Positions 32,235-38,619 of a DNA stretch of 38,619 nt are shown here, one piece after another. Each line of letters opens with the position of its first letter. The first letter of the stretch is position 1. The notes under the pieces were generated by a model, which worked only from the letters and a program-made list of their open reading frames with translations, was not told the DNA's origin and ran no database searches. The position numbers and the translations under genes are program-made. Location: assembly GCA_944393255.1 (NCBI GenBank), contig CALXZP010000020.1:1-38619 (forward strand), written 5' to 3'. This stretch comes from an uncultured Clostridia bacterium (GTDB lineage Bacteria > Bacillota > Clostridia > UBA1381).

Positions 32235-32804
32235 TCAGATCAGGTTTATTCCGTAGCCGAATACTCTTATGGCGTGGGCTTCCGCAGTATCGTCAAATGG
32301 GTATAATGCGGAGGCTCCGCCGGCTGAACCTGTATTATAGCTTTCGCCGAACGAACCGTAGAGGGAATAGCTTCCGGAGAACGAGCCTCCCGAACCGGCA
32401 AACCTGTATTCAAATTCGTATTCGTAGTAATAGCCGTAGGCTCCGCTGCCGCCCGAGCCGCTTCCGAAAGACCCGCTTCCGTACGGGAATGAGCCGCTCC
32501 CGAGCCATGAGCCTGAACCGATCGGTCCTCCCGAGCCGGTAACGGCCGTGGGAGACAGCGGCGACCGTGTATCGACCGCATATCTGTCATGGAAAACGGG
32601 ATCAAATCCAATGAATTTCATCCCTTCGGTCTCGGCCGCCCTGCGCGAGCAAAGAACGTCCGCTTTTACGGGGCCGAGGCGTGAGAAAGCAGTGTTTGCC
32701 GTTAGCGGTATTTTGTATATTCCCGCGCACAGCACGATATCCGGTATTCCTGCCTTAAGCGCGGCATTCAGCTCATTCTGATTGTATACGATAATATCCG
32801 CCAT
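32235..32804 (-). CDS. Hypothetical Gly/Ser/Tyr-rich, silk-like protein
   Basis: A 189-aa protein of no family I know. Residues 1-80 form an ordered-looking domain (MADIIVYNQNELNAALKAG, then PDIVLCAGIYKIPL), which has the feel of a short beta-helix or repeat start. From about 88 to 168 the chain is almost only Gly, Ser, Tyr, Phe and a few acidic residues, with repeats of GSGS, SGSF and a strongly aromatic block YGYYYEYEFEYRF. The end is DDTAEAHAIRVFGYGINLI. There is no signal peptide or membrane helix. An AGAAGGG box lies 5 nt before the ATG, and a promoter precedes it. It is co-transcribed with the U32 gene. The function is unknown. Confidence 0.7.
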   Translation of the reverse strand: MADIIVYNQNELNAALKAGIPDIVLCAGIYKIPLTANTAFSRLGPVKADVLCSRRAAETEGMKFIGFDPVFHDRYAVDTRSPLSPTAVTGSGGPIGSGSWLGSGSFPYGSGSFGSGSGGSGAYGYYYEYEFEYRFAGSGGSFSGSYSLYGSFGESYNTGSAGGASALYPFDDTAEAHAIRVFGYGINLI

Positions 32805-32900
32805 AAAAACCCTTCTTTCTTCCGGAGCAGGGCGCGGATGACTGTGTTTCGGAAAAACGGCTGAAAAACGGTCGTCCCAAACGCACCTGTAACTACAAAT

Positions 32901-32929
32901 ATTGTATCACAGAAATGGAAAAAAGACAA
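32901..32929 (-). promoter_or_regulatory. Promoter of the Gly/Ser/Tyr-rich gene and U32 gene
   Basis: On the minus strand TTGTCT (32929-32924), 17 nt, TACAAT (32906-32901). The leader is about 90 nt long. Just upstream is a palindrome GTTATTT-CT-AAATAAC (32933-32948), a possible regulator site or weak hydF terminator stem. Confidence 0.55.
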
Positions 32930-32984
32930 GCCGTTATTTCTAAATAACCTATAATTTTATTGACGATATATCATCCGAAGCATC

Positions 32985-34178
32985 TCATATCCCGAATATT
33001 GCTTTGCTGCGCTCAAGTATCCCGCTGAGATACGCTATTGCTATGCCGTAGTTGGTTATCGGCACGCCGTTTTCGCGGCAGACTGCTGTTCTGTTCATCA
33101 CTGCGCGTGAGTTTATCATGCATCCTCCGCAGTGTATAACGAGGTCGTAATCCGATATGTTCTCCGGGAAATCATAGCCGACGCAGTAATCGAATATCGG
33201 CTGTGCTCCGGTATGCTTTCTTATCAGAGCGGGTATTTTTATCCTGCCTATATCCTCATGCGAGACGTTGTGAGTGCATGCCTCCGCCATAAGAATACGG
33301 CTGCCGTCCTTTAAAGATCTTATAGCCTCCGCGCCTCTGATAAATTCGCGGAGGTCTCCTTTTGTTCCCGCTAAAAGAATGGAAAACGAAGTGAGGGCCG
33401 TATTGGACGGAACTGTCTCCGAAACGAATTTGAAAGCCTGTGAATCTGTCACTACCAGATCGACGCGCGGCAGCTCCTTCAGCGTTTCCTCAAGCTCCGT
33501 GTCGCGAACGCATACGGCTTTGATGCCGTGGTCGAGACAGTCGCGTATGAGCTGCACCTGCGGAAGTATAAGCCTGCCCTTGGGCGCTTCGGAGTCGATA
33601 GGTATGACGAGAACTGCCGTAGCTCCGGCAGGGAGCAGACCGCCTATCATGGAATTGCTCTGCTCCGCATATTTACTCAGCTGAGCGCAAAGCAAGCTGC
33701 GCAGTCTTTCAATGGACGCGTCGTCTCTGACGGACACATGCAGCGCATCCGGATACCGTTCGCATACGCCGTTCGAGCCGAGATCCGATTTTGTAAAGAC
33801 GAGAATATGTCCTATTCTGCGTTTTTCAAATTGCGCTTTCATGCTGTTATAGGCGGTCTCGTCAAAATCGGACGGATCTGCGGCGTATATTGCAAAGTCT
33901 GTTCTGTTCAGTATTTTCTCTGTTTTTTTCATCCGTTCTCCGCCTATTGCCGTGGTGTCGCCGAGTCCGGCAGTGTCGGTAACGGCGATGGGGCCATACG
34001 GTATAAGCTCCATTGCTTTTGTTACAGGATCGGTCGTGGTTCCGCGAAACTCGGAAACTATGGCCATATCCTGTCCTAAGAGCTTATTGAACAGCGCCGA
34101 TTTGCCGGCATTGACAGCGCCGAAGATAGATACGTGCGTTCTTGACGAAAGAGGTGTTTGTTCCATTTCCATGACCAT
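32985..34178 (-). CDS. hydF: [FeFe]-hydrogenase maturation GTPase
   Basis: A 397-aa scaffold on which the 2Fe subcluster of the H-cluster is built and passed to hydrogenase. GTPase part: P-loop GAVNAGKS (20-27), switch region RGTTTDPV, DTAG (68-71) and TKSD (129-132). The C-terminal 4Fe-4S site is complete: C301-x-H303 and H349-C350-x2-C353 in IHCGGCM. HydF implies hydrogen metabolism by fermentation; hydE, hydG and hydrogenase are not in the window. AAAGGATC precedes the ATG. Confidence 0.96.
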   Translation of the reverse strand: MVMEMEQTPLSSRTHVSIFGAVNAGKSALFNKLLGQDMAIVSEFRGTTTDPVTKAMELIPYGPIAVTDTAGLGDTTAIGGERMKKTEKILNRTDFAIYAADPSDFDETAYNSMKAQFEKRRIGHILVFTKSDLGSNGVCERYPDALHVSVRDDASIERLRSLLCAQLSKYAEQSNSMIGGLLPAGATAVLVIPIDSEAPKGRLILPQVQLIRDCLDHGIKAVCVRDTELEETLKELPRVDLVVTDSQAFKFVSETVPSNTALTSFSILLAGTKGDLREFIRGAEAIRSLKDGSRILMAEACTHNVSHEDIGRIKIPALIRKHTGAQPIFDYCVGYDFPENISDYDLVIHCGGCMINSRAVMNRTAVCRENGVPITNYGIAIAYLSGILERSKAIFGI

Positions 34179-34244
34179 CAGATCCTTTCATAAAACTGTT
34201 TGTTCATCTTTTTTACTTTGTGCCCTGCGGTCAAAATAAGGTAT

Positions 34245-34309
34245 ATAAAAAACGGAGCCGGACGAGGGAGGTTATGTTATCCCCCGTACCGCGGCTCCGC
34301 TGCCGTGGC
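34245..34309 (-). terminator. Terminator of the stalk-cohesin gene
   Basis: 8-bp GC-rich outer stem CGGAGCCG/CGGCTCCG (34253-34260 with 34302-34309) with a partly paired inside. A run of six T follows on the minus strand. Confidence 0.7.
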
Positions 34310-34321
34310 TGTCTGGTTATA

Positions 34322-35320
34322 TTATTGCGCCGAGTTTACGGCTATAGGCGTTTTGTCTACGATAAGCTGCTGACCGTCGTAAATGATATCCTGCTCTGAA
34401 TTGTTGAACATCAGATAAGATTCAAAGCCTCTGAGCGTATCATAGTTATTGGTGAGCGTTATTTCACCCGGTTCGCCGGTAAGCGATCTGAACGTAGCCT
34501 TCATAACGCTTCCGTCCGTGGTGCGCGCGGTATCGCCGTATATGGTAACATAAAGAGCCTTCGCGCCTGTTGAATAATCCGGGTTTTCCGCATAAACCGT
34601 AGATTCGAGCGGTTCATTGTCGTTGTTGAGCAGTGTTCCGGACACAAACTCAAACTTCGACTTGTCATAGCCGAATGAAGCAACGATACCGCTGAGGAAG
34701 GTGTCCTTGGGCGAATTGGCAACGTTTACATATACGTCAAATTCCTCTCCTGCGCTTACCGTTTCGGTGTCGGACGAAAGAGACATTTTGAGTATTTCGC
34801 TCTCTGCCGGCTTGGGTGTAGGCTGTGCTCCCTCAAGAAGAATCGGCTCTCCGGTCGTTATATCGACCCGGTAATCGTCCTGATCCCATTCCACCGTGCA
34901 GTCAAACGCTTCTGAAACGGCTCTGAGCGGGATCATCGTTCTGTCGTTGATGATCTGCGCCGGGACCTCAAGAGTATACTGGGTGTTGTCAACCTGCATT
35001 ATCGTTTTGAATGTATATATTTCCATAACACTGCTGTCTATGGTGAGAACGATAAAACGAACGCCTGTATCTGACGTTACTGTGACTGTCCTGTCCTTAT
35101 CGTCCCATTCCACGTCGTAGCCCATACATTCAAAAACGCCTCTTGCCGGGATCAGGGTGACGTCGTCTATGATCTTTGCGTTCTGATCCTCGAACATGAT
35201 AAGGCTTTCGTTCACATAAACGTCCGGCTCAGCGTTTGCCTTGTCGGAGGCAAATGCTCCCGATACCGGAGCGGCTATTAAAGATACGGCTGTAAGAAAG
35301 CCGAACAGCTGTTTTTTCAT
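34322..35320 (-). CDS. Secreted protein with copper-amine-oxidase-like stalk domain and cohesin-like domain
   Basis: A 332-aa exported protein: signal peptide (1-25; LFGFLTAVSLIAAPVSGAFA), two repeats of the copper amine oxidase N-terminal type (about 32-160; IPARGVFECMGYDVEWDDKDRTVTV, and IPLRAVSEAFDCTVEWDQDDYRVDI), a Pro/Thr linker, then a cohesin-like beta-sandwich (about 180-320; VSAGEEFDVYVNVANSP, SGIVASFGYDKSKFEFVSGTL and a late TLRGFESYLMFNN). Stalk domains attach to the cell surface, and cohesins bind dockerins on enzymes, so it may tie enzymes to the cell. No dockerin is in the window. The ATG at 35320 has GAAAGGA upstream. Confidence 0.8.
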   Translation of the reverse strand: MKKQLFGFLTAVSLIAAPVSGAFASDKANAEPDVYVNESLIMFEDQNAKIIDDVTLIPARGVFECMGYDVEWDDKDRTVTVTSDTGVRFIVLTIDSSVMEIYTFKTIMQVDNTQYTLEVPAQIINDRTMIPLRAVSEAFDCTVEWDQDDYRVDITTGEPILLEGAQPTPKPAESEILKMSLSSDTETVSAGEEFDVYVNVANSPKDTFLSGIVASFGYDKSKFEFVSGTLLNNDNEPLESTVYAENPDYSTGAKALYVTIYGDTARTTDGSVMKATFRSLTGEPGEITLTNNYDTLRGFESYLMFNNSEQDIIYDGQQLIVDKTPIAVNSAQ

Positions 35321-35377
35321 AATGTATATTCCTTTCAACTATGTATTGCAGTAATGTCCTGCTGTTTGATATATATA

Positions 35378-35406
35378 AGTATATCATAAAATTCATATAA
35401 ATACAA
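35378..35406 (-). promoter_or_regulatory. Promoter of the stalk-cohesin gene
   Basis: On the minus strand TTGTAT (35406-35401), 17 nt, TATACT (35383-35378), about 60 nt before the ATG. Confidence 0.5.
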
Positions 35407-35473
35407 GATAAAATTTTTTTCCTCAGTTCGGCGTGGATGTATTAAAAAAAGTGTAAAAGTTTCGGTTTGGATA

Positions 35474-35502
35474 TGGAAATCGGCAAGGAAATGTAGTATA
35501 AT
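35474..35502 (+). promoter_or_regulatory. Promoter of cdaA-cdaR
   Basis: TGGAAA (35474-35479), 17 nt, TATAAT (35497-35502), about 40 nt before the ATG. The -35 box is only fair. Confidence 0.5.
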
Positions 35503-35543
35503 ATTAATATGTAGAAAAACGGACAGAAAGAGGAGGTATCGGA

Positions 35544-36413
35544 ATGGATCTTTTCGAGGCGCTGAATTCATTTTTTGAATTTACATTCAGATATATAAGG
35601 CTTTTAAGGATAAGCGATCTTGTGGACATATTCATTGTTGCGGTGATAGTTTACTACATAATGATGAGTCTGCGCGGAACGAGAGCCGTACATCTTTTAA
35701 AGGGTATAGTCGTTGCCATAGCGATATTTATGCTGAGCAGTGTGTTCCATCTTAATTCGCTGAATTATATTTTGGGAGCGGTGTTCCAGATAGCAATGTA
35801 TGCGGTAGTGGTCATATTCCAGCCGGAGCTCAGAAACCTGCTTGAAAAAATGGGAAGGCTTCGCCTGGGCAGTTTTATGGGTTTTGCGGCAGGACTGAGC
35901 ACAAACAGGGAGGATATGGACACTGTGATACTGAATATCGCTGCGGCTGCGGCTGATATGTCGGAAACCAAAACCGGCGCGCTTATAGTTATTGAACGTG
36001 ATACAAGGCTCGGTGAATATATGAACAGCGGTATCGGGCTTGACGCGGACGTCACCTGCGAGCTGCTCGAAAATATTTTTGTTCCGAATACGCCTTTGCA
36101 TGACGGGGCTGTTATAATAAGGGGAAACAAGATAATAACCGCGGGCTGCGTGCTGCCTCTGACGGCAAATCCCAATCTGTCGAGCGAGCTTGGAACGCGC
36201 CACCGCGCCGCTCTGGGACTGAGCGAGACCTCCGATGCTATAGTGGTCGTTGTGAGCGAGGAGACGGGAAAGATATCTATCGCAATGAACGGGTCTCTGA
36301 CGAGGAACCTTAATGAAACGTCTCTTAGAAAGGCGCTCACAAAGCTCCTGAGTGCAGAACCGGAACGCTCCGGCGATACGCTCAGAAAGATAAAATTCTG
36401 GAAATCTAAATAA
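35544..36413 (+). CDS. cdaA: Diadenylate cyclase CdaA
   Basis: A 289-aa membrane enzyme making the second messenger c-di-AMP from two ATP. Three hydrophobic helices (about 25-95) precede the DAC domain (about 110-265). The active-site motifs are intact: PLHDGAVII (DGA, 187-189) and GTRHRAALG (RHR, 219-221). AGGAGG precedes the ATG. cdaR follows 13 nt later, the standard pairing; glmM, usually third, is absent. c-di-AMP controls potassium and osmolyte transport and wall stability. Confidence 0.96.
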   Translation: MDLFEALNSFFEFTFRYIRLLRISDLVDIFIVAVIVYYIMMSLRGTRAVHLLKGIVVAIAIFMLSSVFHLNSLNYILGAVFQIAMYAVVVIFQPELRNLLEKMGRLRLGSFMGFAAGLSTNREDMDTVILNIAAAAADMSETKTGALIVIERDTRLGEYMNSGIGLDADVTCELLENIFVPNTPLHDGAVIIRGNKIITAGCVLPLTANPNLSSELGTRHRAALGLSETSDAIVVVVSEETGKISIAMNGSLTRNLNETSLRKALTKLLSAEPERSGDTLRKIKFWKSK

Positions 36414-36426
36414 TGGAGGCGGTATT

Positions 36427-37626
36427 ATGGCAGTAACGGATAAAGAAAGAGAAAATGAAAAAGACAGGGAGCGAAGAAAAAAGAATAAGCTTGGATATAT
36501 GATAATATCGGTCATAATATCTATCATAATTTGGGGAATGGTCGCATATATGACGGACCCGGATGTTAGCAAAACGATACACGACGTTAATGTAAGGCTC
36601 GTGGGTGAGGAGGCTCTCAAGGAAAAGGGACTTATCGTCACCGGTACCGAGGATATTCCGGATCTTGCGGTAAAGATAAGCGGCAAGCGCAGCGATATGG
36701 CATATGCGATAGATAATGTCGTGGTGGAGCTGGACGTTTCGGAAATAGACGGGACGGGAGAATACGAGCTTGAAGGCTCAGTCGTTCTGCCCAATTCGAG
36801 GATAAGCCTGGAGAGGATAAAATTTGACTCCGTTCCAGTGACTGTGGACGAGTATAAGGAAAAAGAAATAAATATAGAAATACGCCAGACGGGAATTATC
36901 AGAGGCAAGCTTGTCAGATCCGAATCCGACACAAAAACGGTCACAATATCCGGAGCAGGGGAGGAGATAGACAGCGTGGCCTGCGGCTATGCAACGGTAG
37001 ATGTATCAAAGCTTGACGGGGACAGAGAGATAAGAACAAATTTTGTTATGGCTGATAATAACGGCGATCTGATAACAAAGAACGAAACGCTGAGGACTGA
37101 AACGCCGGATATCGTTATCATGAATACGGTGTACGACGCCGCAGAGCTGCCTGTGGAAGCGGAGCTCATCGGCGATGCGGTCTCGGGCTATATATTAAAT
37201 AAGGAAGAAACCCGAATCGATCCGCAGCGTGTAACGGTCGGAGTGCTGCCGGGAAATTCCTTTTCGGCGGTAAAGGCGGAGGTCACCGGTACGCAGAGCG
37301 GGGAATATTCTCTTAAGGAAGAGGAGGGTATGTATATTCCCGAAAATATAAAAAAGGTCAATGTCGAACCTTCCGTATACAGCAGCACGGGCTTCAGCGC
37401 AGAGGTGGGAGTGGAGATAATGGATATCGGCGAAGGACTGCACGTTGAGGGTGCGCCGTCCGTTACGGCATATTTCCACGGAAGCGAATCGGAGGCCGGG
37501 AATATACGGGCGTATGCCTATGCCTCCGGCTTGGCAGAGGGCAGCCATACGCTGCCGGTCACCTTTGAATGCGGCAGCCTGCATATCGAGGGTGAATACA
37601 ATGTGGAGATAGTCATATCGCGTTGA
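36427..37626 (+). CDS. cdaR: CdaA regulator with YbbR domains
   Basis: A 399-aa protein with a charged cytoplasmic start (residues 1-20), one transmembrane helix (about 21-42; LGYMIISVIISIIIWGMVAYM), then a series of four YbbR beta-domains outside, seen as repeats of the type V..VPV.V and VTVG.LPG or ISG. It binds and modulates CdaA across the membrane. A GGAGG box lies 7 nt before the ATG. After it come about 430 nt without genes, then the S-layer gene with its own promoter. Confidence 0.9.
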   Translation: MAVTDKERENEKDRERRKKNKLGYMIISVIISIIIWGMVAYMTDPDVSKTIHDVNVRLVGEEALKEKGLIVTGTEDIPDLAVKISGKRSDMAYAIDNVVVELDVSEIDGTGEYELEGSVVLPNSRISLERIKFDSVPVTVDEYKEKEINIEIRQTGIIRGKLVRSESDTKTVTISGAGEEIDSVACGYATVDVSKLDGDREIRTNFVMADNNGDLITKNETLRTETPDIVIMNTVYDAAELPVEAELIGDAVSGYILNKEETRIDPQRVTVGVLPGNSFSAVKAEVTGTQSGEYSLKEEEGMYIPENIKKVNVEPSVYSSTGFSAEVGVEIMDIGEGLHVEGAPSVTAYFHGSESEAGNIRAYAYASGLAEGSHTLPVTFECGSLHIEGEYNVEIVISR

Positions 37627-37803
37627 GCGAAAAAAATATTAAAAAAATTTTTAAAAAAGCGGAACAAAAAATAATAATATGCGTCTAATCATATGTAACA
37701 CGAAGATATGTTGAAAATATCAACAAAAATATTTGAGCGATTTCAGGTATTTATTGATATTTTACAAAAATGTTTCAAAGTTATGAATTTTGAAAAAAAT
37801 ATA

Positions 37804-37832
37804 TTGACATATCGGCTGTTAAATAGTACAAT
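37804..37832 (+). promoter_or_regulatory. Strong promoter of the S-layer gene
   Basis: TTGACA (37804-37809), 17 nt, TACAAT (37827-37832). The start site near 37839 gives a leader of about 218 nt. The stretch 37627-37803 before it is very AT-rich with A and T tracts and no gene, which could act as an upstream activating region. Confidence 0.75.
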
Positions 37833-37943
37833 ATGAAGTAGCAGTTTTGAGTGATTTGGGTAGAAGCATTATTCAAAAGACTGTTACCGTAATATTGAAG
37901 AGGACTTTCGGCAAAGCAGGTTATAGTTCGCAGGTCTTCAAGC

Positions 37944-38030
37944 TGCGTCTTTCACTTGCAGGTAAGACGCATTAAACAATAGCCGGCAGATAAGCGGGAA
38001 CGTTTGCCGGCAGGATAAAGAGTTCCCGGC
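37944..38030 (+). promoter_or_regulatory. Structured leader with competing hairpins before the S-layer gene
   Basis: Hairpin A: TGCGTCTT/AAGACGCA (37944-37951 with 37964-37971). Hairpin B: GCCGGCA/TGCCGGC (37982-37988 with 38005-38011). Hairpin C: GGGAAC/GTTCCC (37996-38001 with 38022-38027), extendable by GCCGG/CCGGC (37982-37986 with 38026-38030). B and C share sequence and cannot form together. The ribosome binding site follows at about 38041-38047. It may stabilise a very abundant mRNA or switch its expression; no known riboswitch is recognised. Confidence 0.4.
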
Positions 38031-38056
38031 TAAAAATAAAGGGAGGATTTGAGACA

Positions 38057-38619
38057 ATGACTAACAATCTCAAAAAAGTAATTTCATCAGCAGCTGTTGT
38101 CGCTATGGTTGCTTCATCAGCTTCTGCTTTTGCTGTTACTTTCCCGGACGTTGATTCATCAGCTAACTATGCTGCAGACGTACAGACACTGTCGGCTCTC
38201 GGTATAGTAAACGGTGATGACAACGGTTTGTTCAATCCGGATAAGAACGTAACAAGAGCAGAATTTGCTAAGATGGTTGTAGAGTCTCTCGGCGAGGGCT
38301 CGGTTGCTGAGGCAACAACAACATCAAAGTTTACTGACGCTGCTAACTCAACAGTTCACTGGGCTGTAGGTTACATAGCAACAGGTGTTTCGGAAGGCTG
38401 GATCAACGGTTACGATGATACAACATTCGGTCCGGATGATTCCGTAACATATGCTCAGGCAGTAAAGATGCTCGTATCGGCTATCGGTTATGAGACATAT
38501 GCTCAGAACCAGGGCGGATGGCCTTCAGGCTATCTTACATTCGGTAACTCACTGAAGATAACTTCAGGCGTTGCTGTTTCCGGTCAGGACGCAGAGCTTA
38601 CAAGAGCACAGTGCGCTAC
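38057..38619 (+). CDS. SLH-domain surface protein, probably the main S-layer protein (partial)
   Basis: The frame is open to the window end, 187 residues seen. Signal peptide at 1-26 (LKKVISSAAVVAMVASSASAFA), then SLH repeats: about 29-78 (FPDVDSSANYAADVQTLSAL, GIVNGDDNGLFNPDKNVTRAEFAKM), about 93-145 (FTDAANSTVHWAVGYIATGV, WINGYDDTTFGPDDSVTYAQAVKM), and a third starting with LTRAQCA at the edge. GGGAGGA precedes the ATG. Codons are mostly GCT, ACA, GTT, TCA and GGT, unlike the mixed use of the neighbours, which indicates very high expression. It would bind the pyruvylated wall polymer made by the csaB operon. Confidence 0.9.
   Translation, partial: MTNNLKKVISSAAVVAMVASSASAFAVTFPDVDSSANYAADVQTLSALGIVNGDDNGLFNPDKNVTRAEFAKMVVESLGEGSVAEATTTSKFTDAANSTVHWAVGYIATGVSEGWINGYDDTTFGPDDSVTYAQAVKMLVSAIGYETYAQNQGGWPSGYLTFGNSLKITSGVAVSGQDAELTRAQCA

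Noticed and set aside
35697..36944. 415-aa minus-strand frame opposite cdaA and cdaR
   Set aside because: It is antisense to two certain genes, Ser/Arg/Ile-rich without domain, and has no credible start.

Overview
This window looks like chromosomal DNA of an anaerobic, Gram-positive clostridium. The evidence is an [FeFe]-hydrogenase maturase (HydF), a class III fructose-1,6-bisphosphatase, CdaA/CdaR, an AbrB-type regulator, S-layer-homology (SLH) proteins, a CsaB pyruvyl transferase, clostridial DUF families (4830, 5662, 4330), strong AAGGAGG-type ribosome binding sites, and many near-consensus TTGACA-N17-TATAAT promoters. The pectin-type catabolic genes (KDG kinase, KDPG aldolase, a rhamnogalacturonan-acetylesterase-like protein) together with SLH proteins suggest a gut plant-polysaccharide user, possibly of the Monoglobus kind; this is inference. 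I see no rRNA, tRNA, CRISPR array, insertion sequence or prophage.

Layout. 1-4.6 kb: start of a secreted protein, DUF4830, DUF378, cardiolipin synthase with DUF5662, a PsiE-like membrane protein and a rubredoxin. 4.6-9.3 kb: a TetR-flavoprotein operon with a clear self-operator, then glyA-argS. 9.3-9.9 kb: a gene-poor stretch holding a probable 95-nt small RNA on the minus strand, a perfect plus-strand promoter and a possible 51-aa ORF. 9.9-13 kb: nth, a GNAT acetyltransferase and an SLH protein fused to a PstS-like binding domain. 13-18 kb: eda-kdgK (KDG to pyruvate plus glyceraldehyde-3-phosphate) and fbp followed by a degenerate SGNH protein. 18-26 kb: a six-gene minus-strand cell-wall polymer operon from a single promoter: GT4-CsaB fusion, murJ, O-antigen-ligase-like polymerase, GT4, and two DUF4330 membrane proteins. 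26-31 kb (plus strand): aroC, an ECF sigma factor, its anti-sigma factor, holB and an AbrB regulator. 31-35.3 kb (minus strand): U32 peptidase/hydroxylase with a Gly/Ser/Tyr-rich protein, hydF, and a secreted stalk-cohesin protein. 35.5-38.6 kb (plus strand): cdaA-cdaR, then a long structured leader and the start of what looks like the major S-layer protein, cut by the window end.

How it fits together. The most coherent theme is envelope construction. The CsaB operon probably makes and pyruvylates the secondary wall polymer to which SLH domains bind. Two SLH proteins (11.4 kb and 38.1 kb), a cohesin-like secreted protein and several surface-protein leaders lie in the same window. CdaA/CdaR (c-di-AMP) and the ECF/anti-sigma pair are plausible envelope-stress inputs. 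The points most worth a second look are the GT-CsaB fusion, the orphan small RNA near 9.5 kb, the SLH-PstS chimera, the catalytically degraded SGNH protein translationally coupled to fbp, the silk-like Gly/Ser/Tyr protein, and the switch-like leader in front of the S-layer gene.
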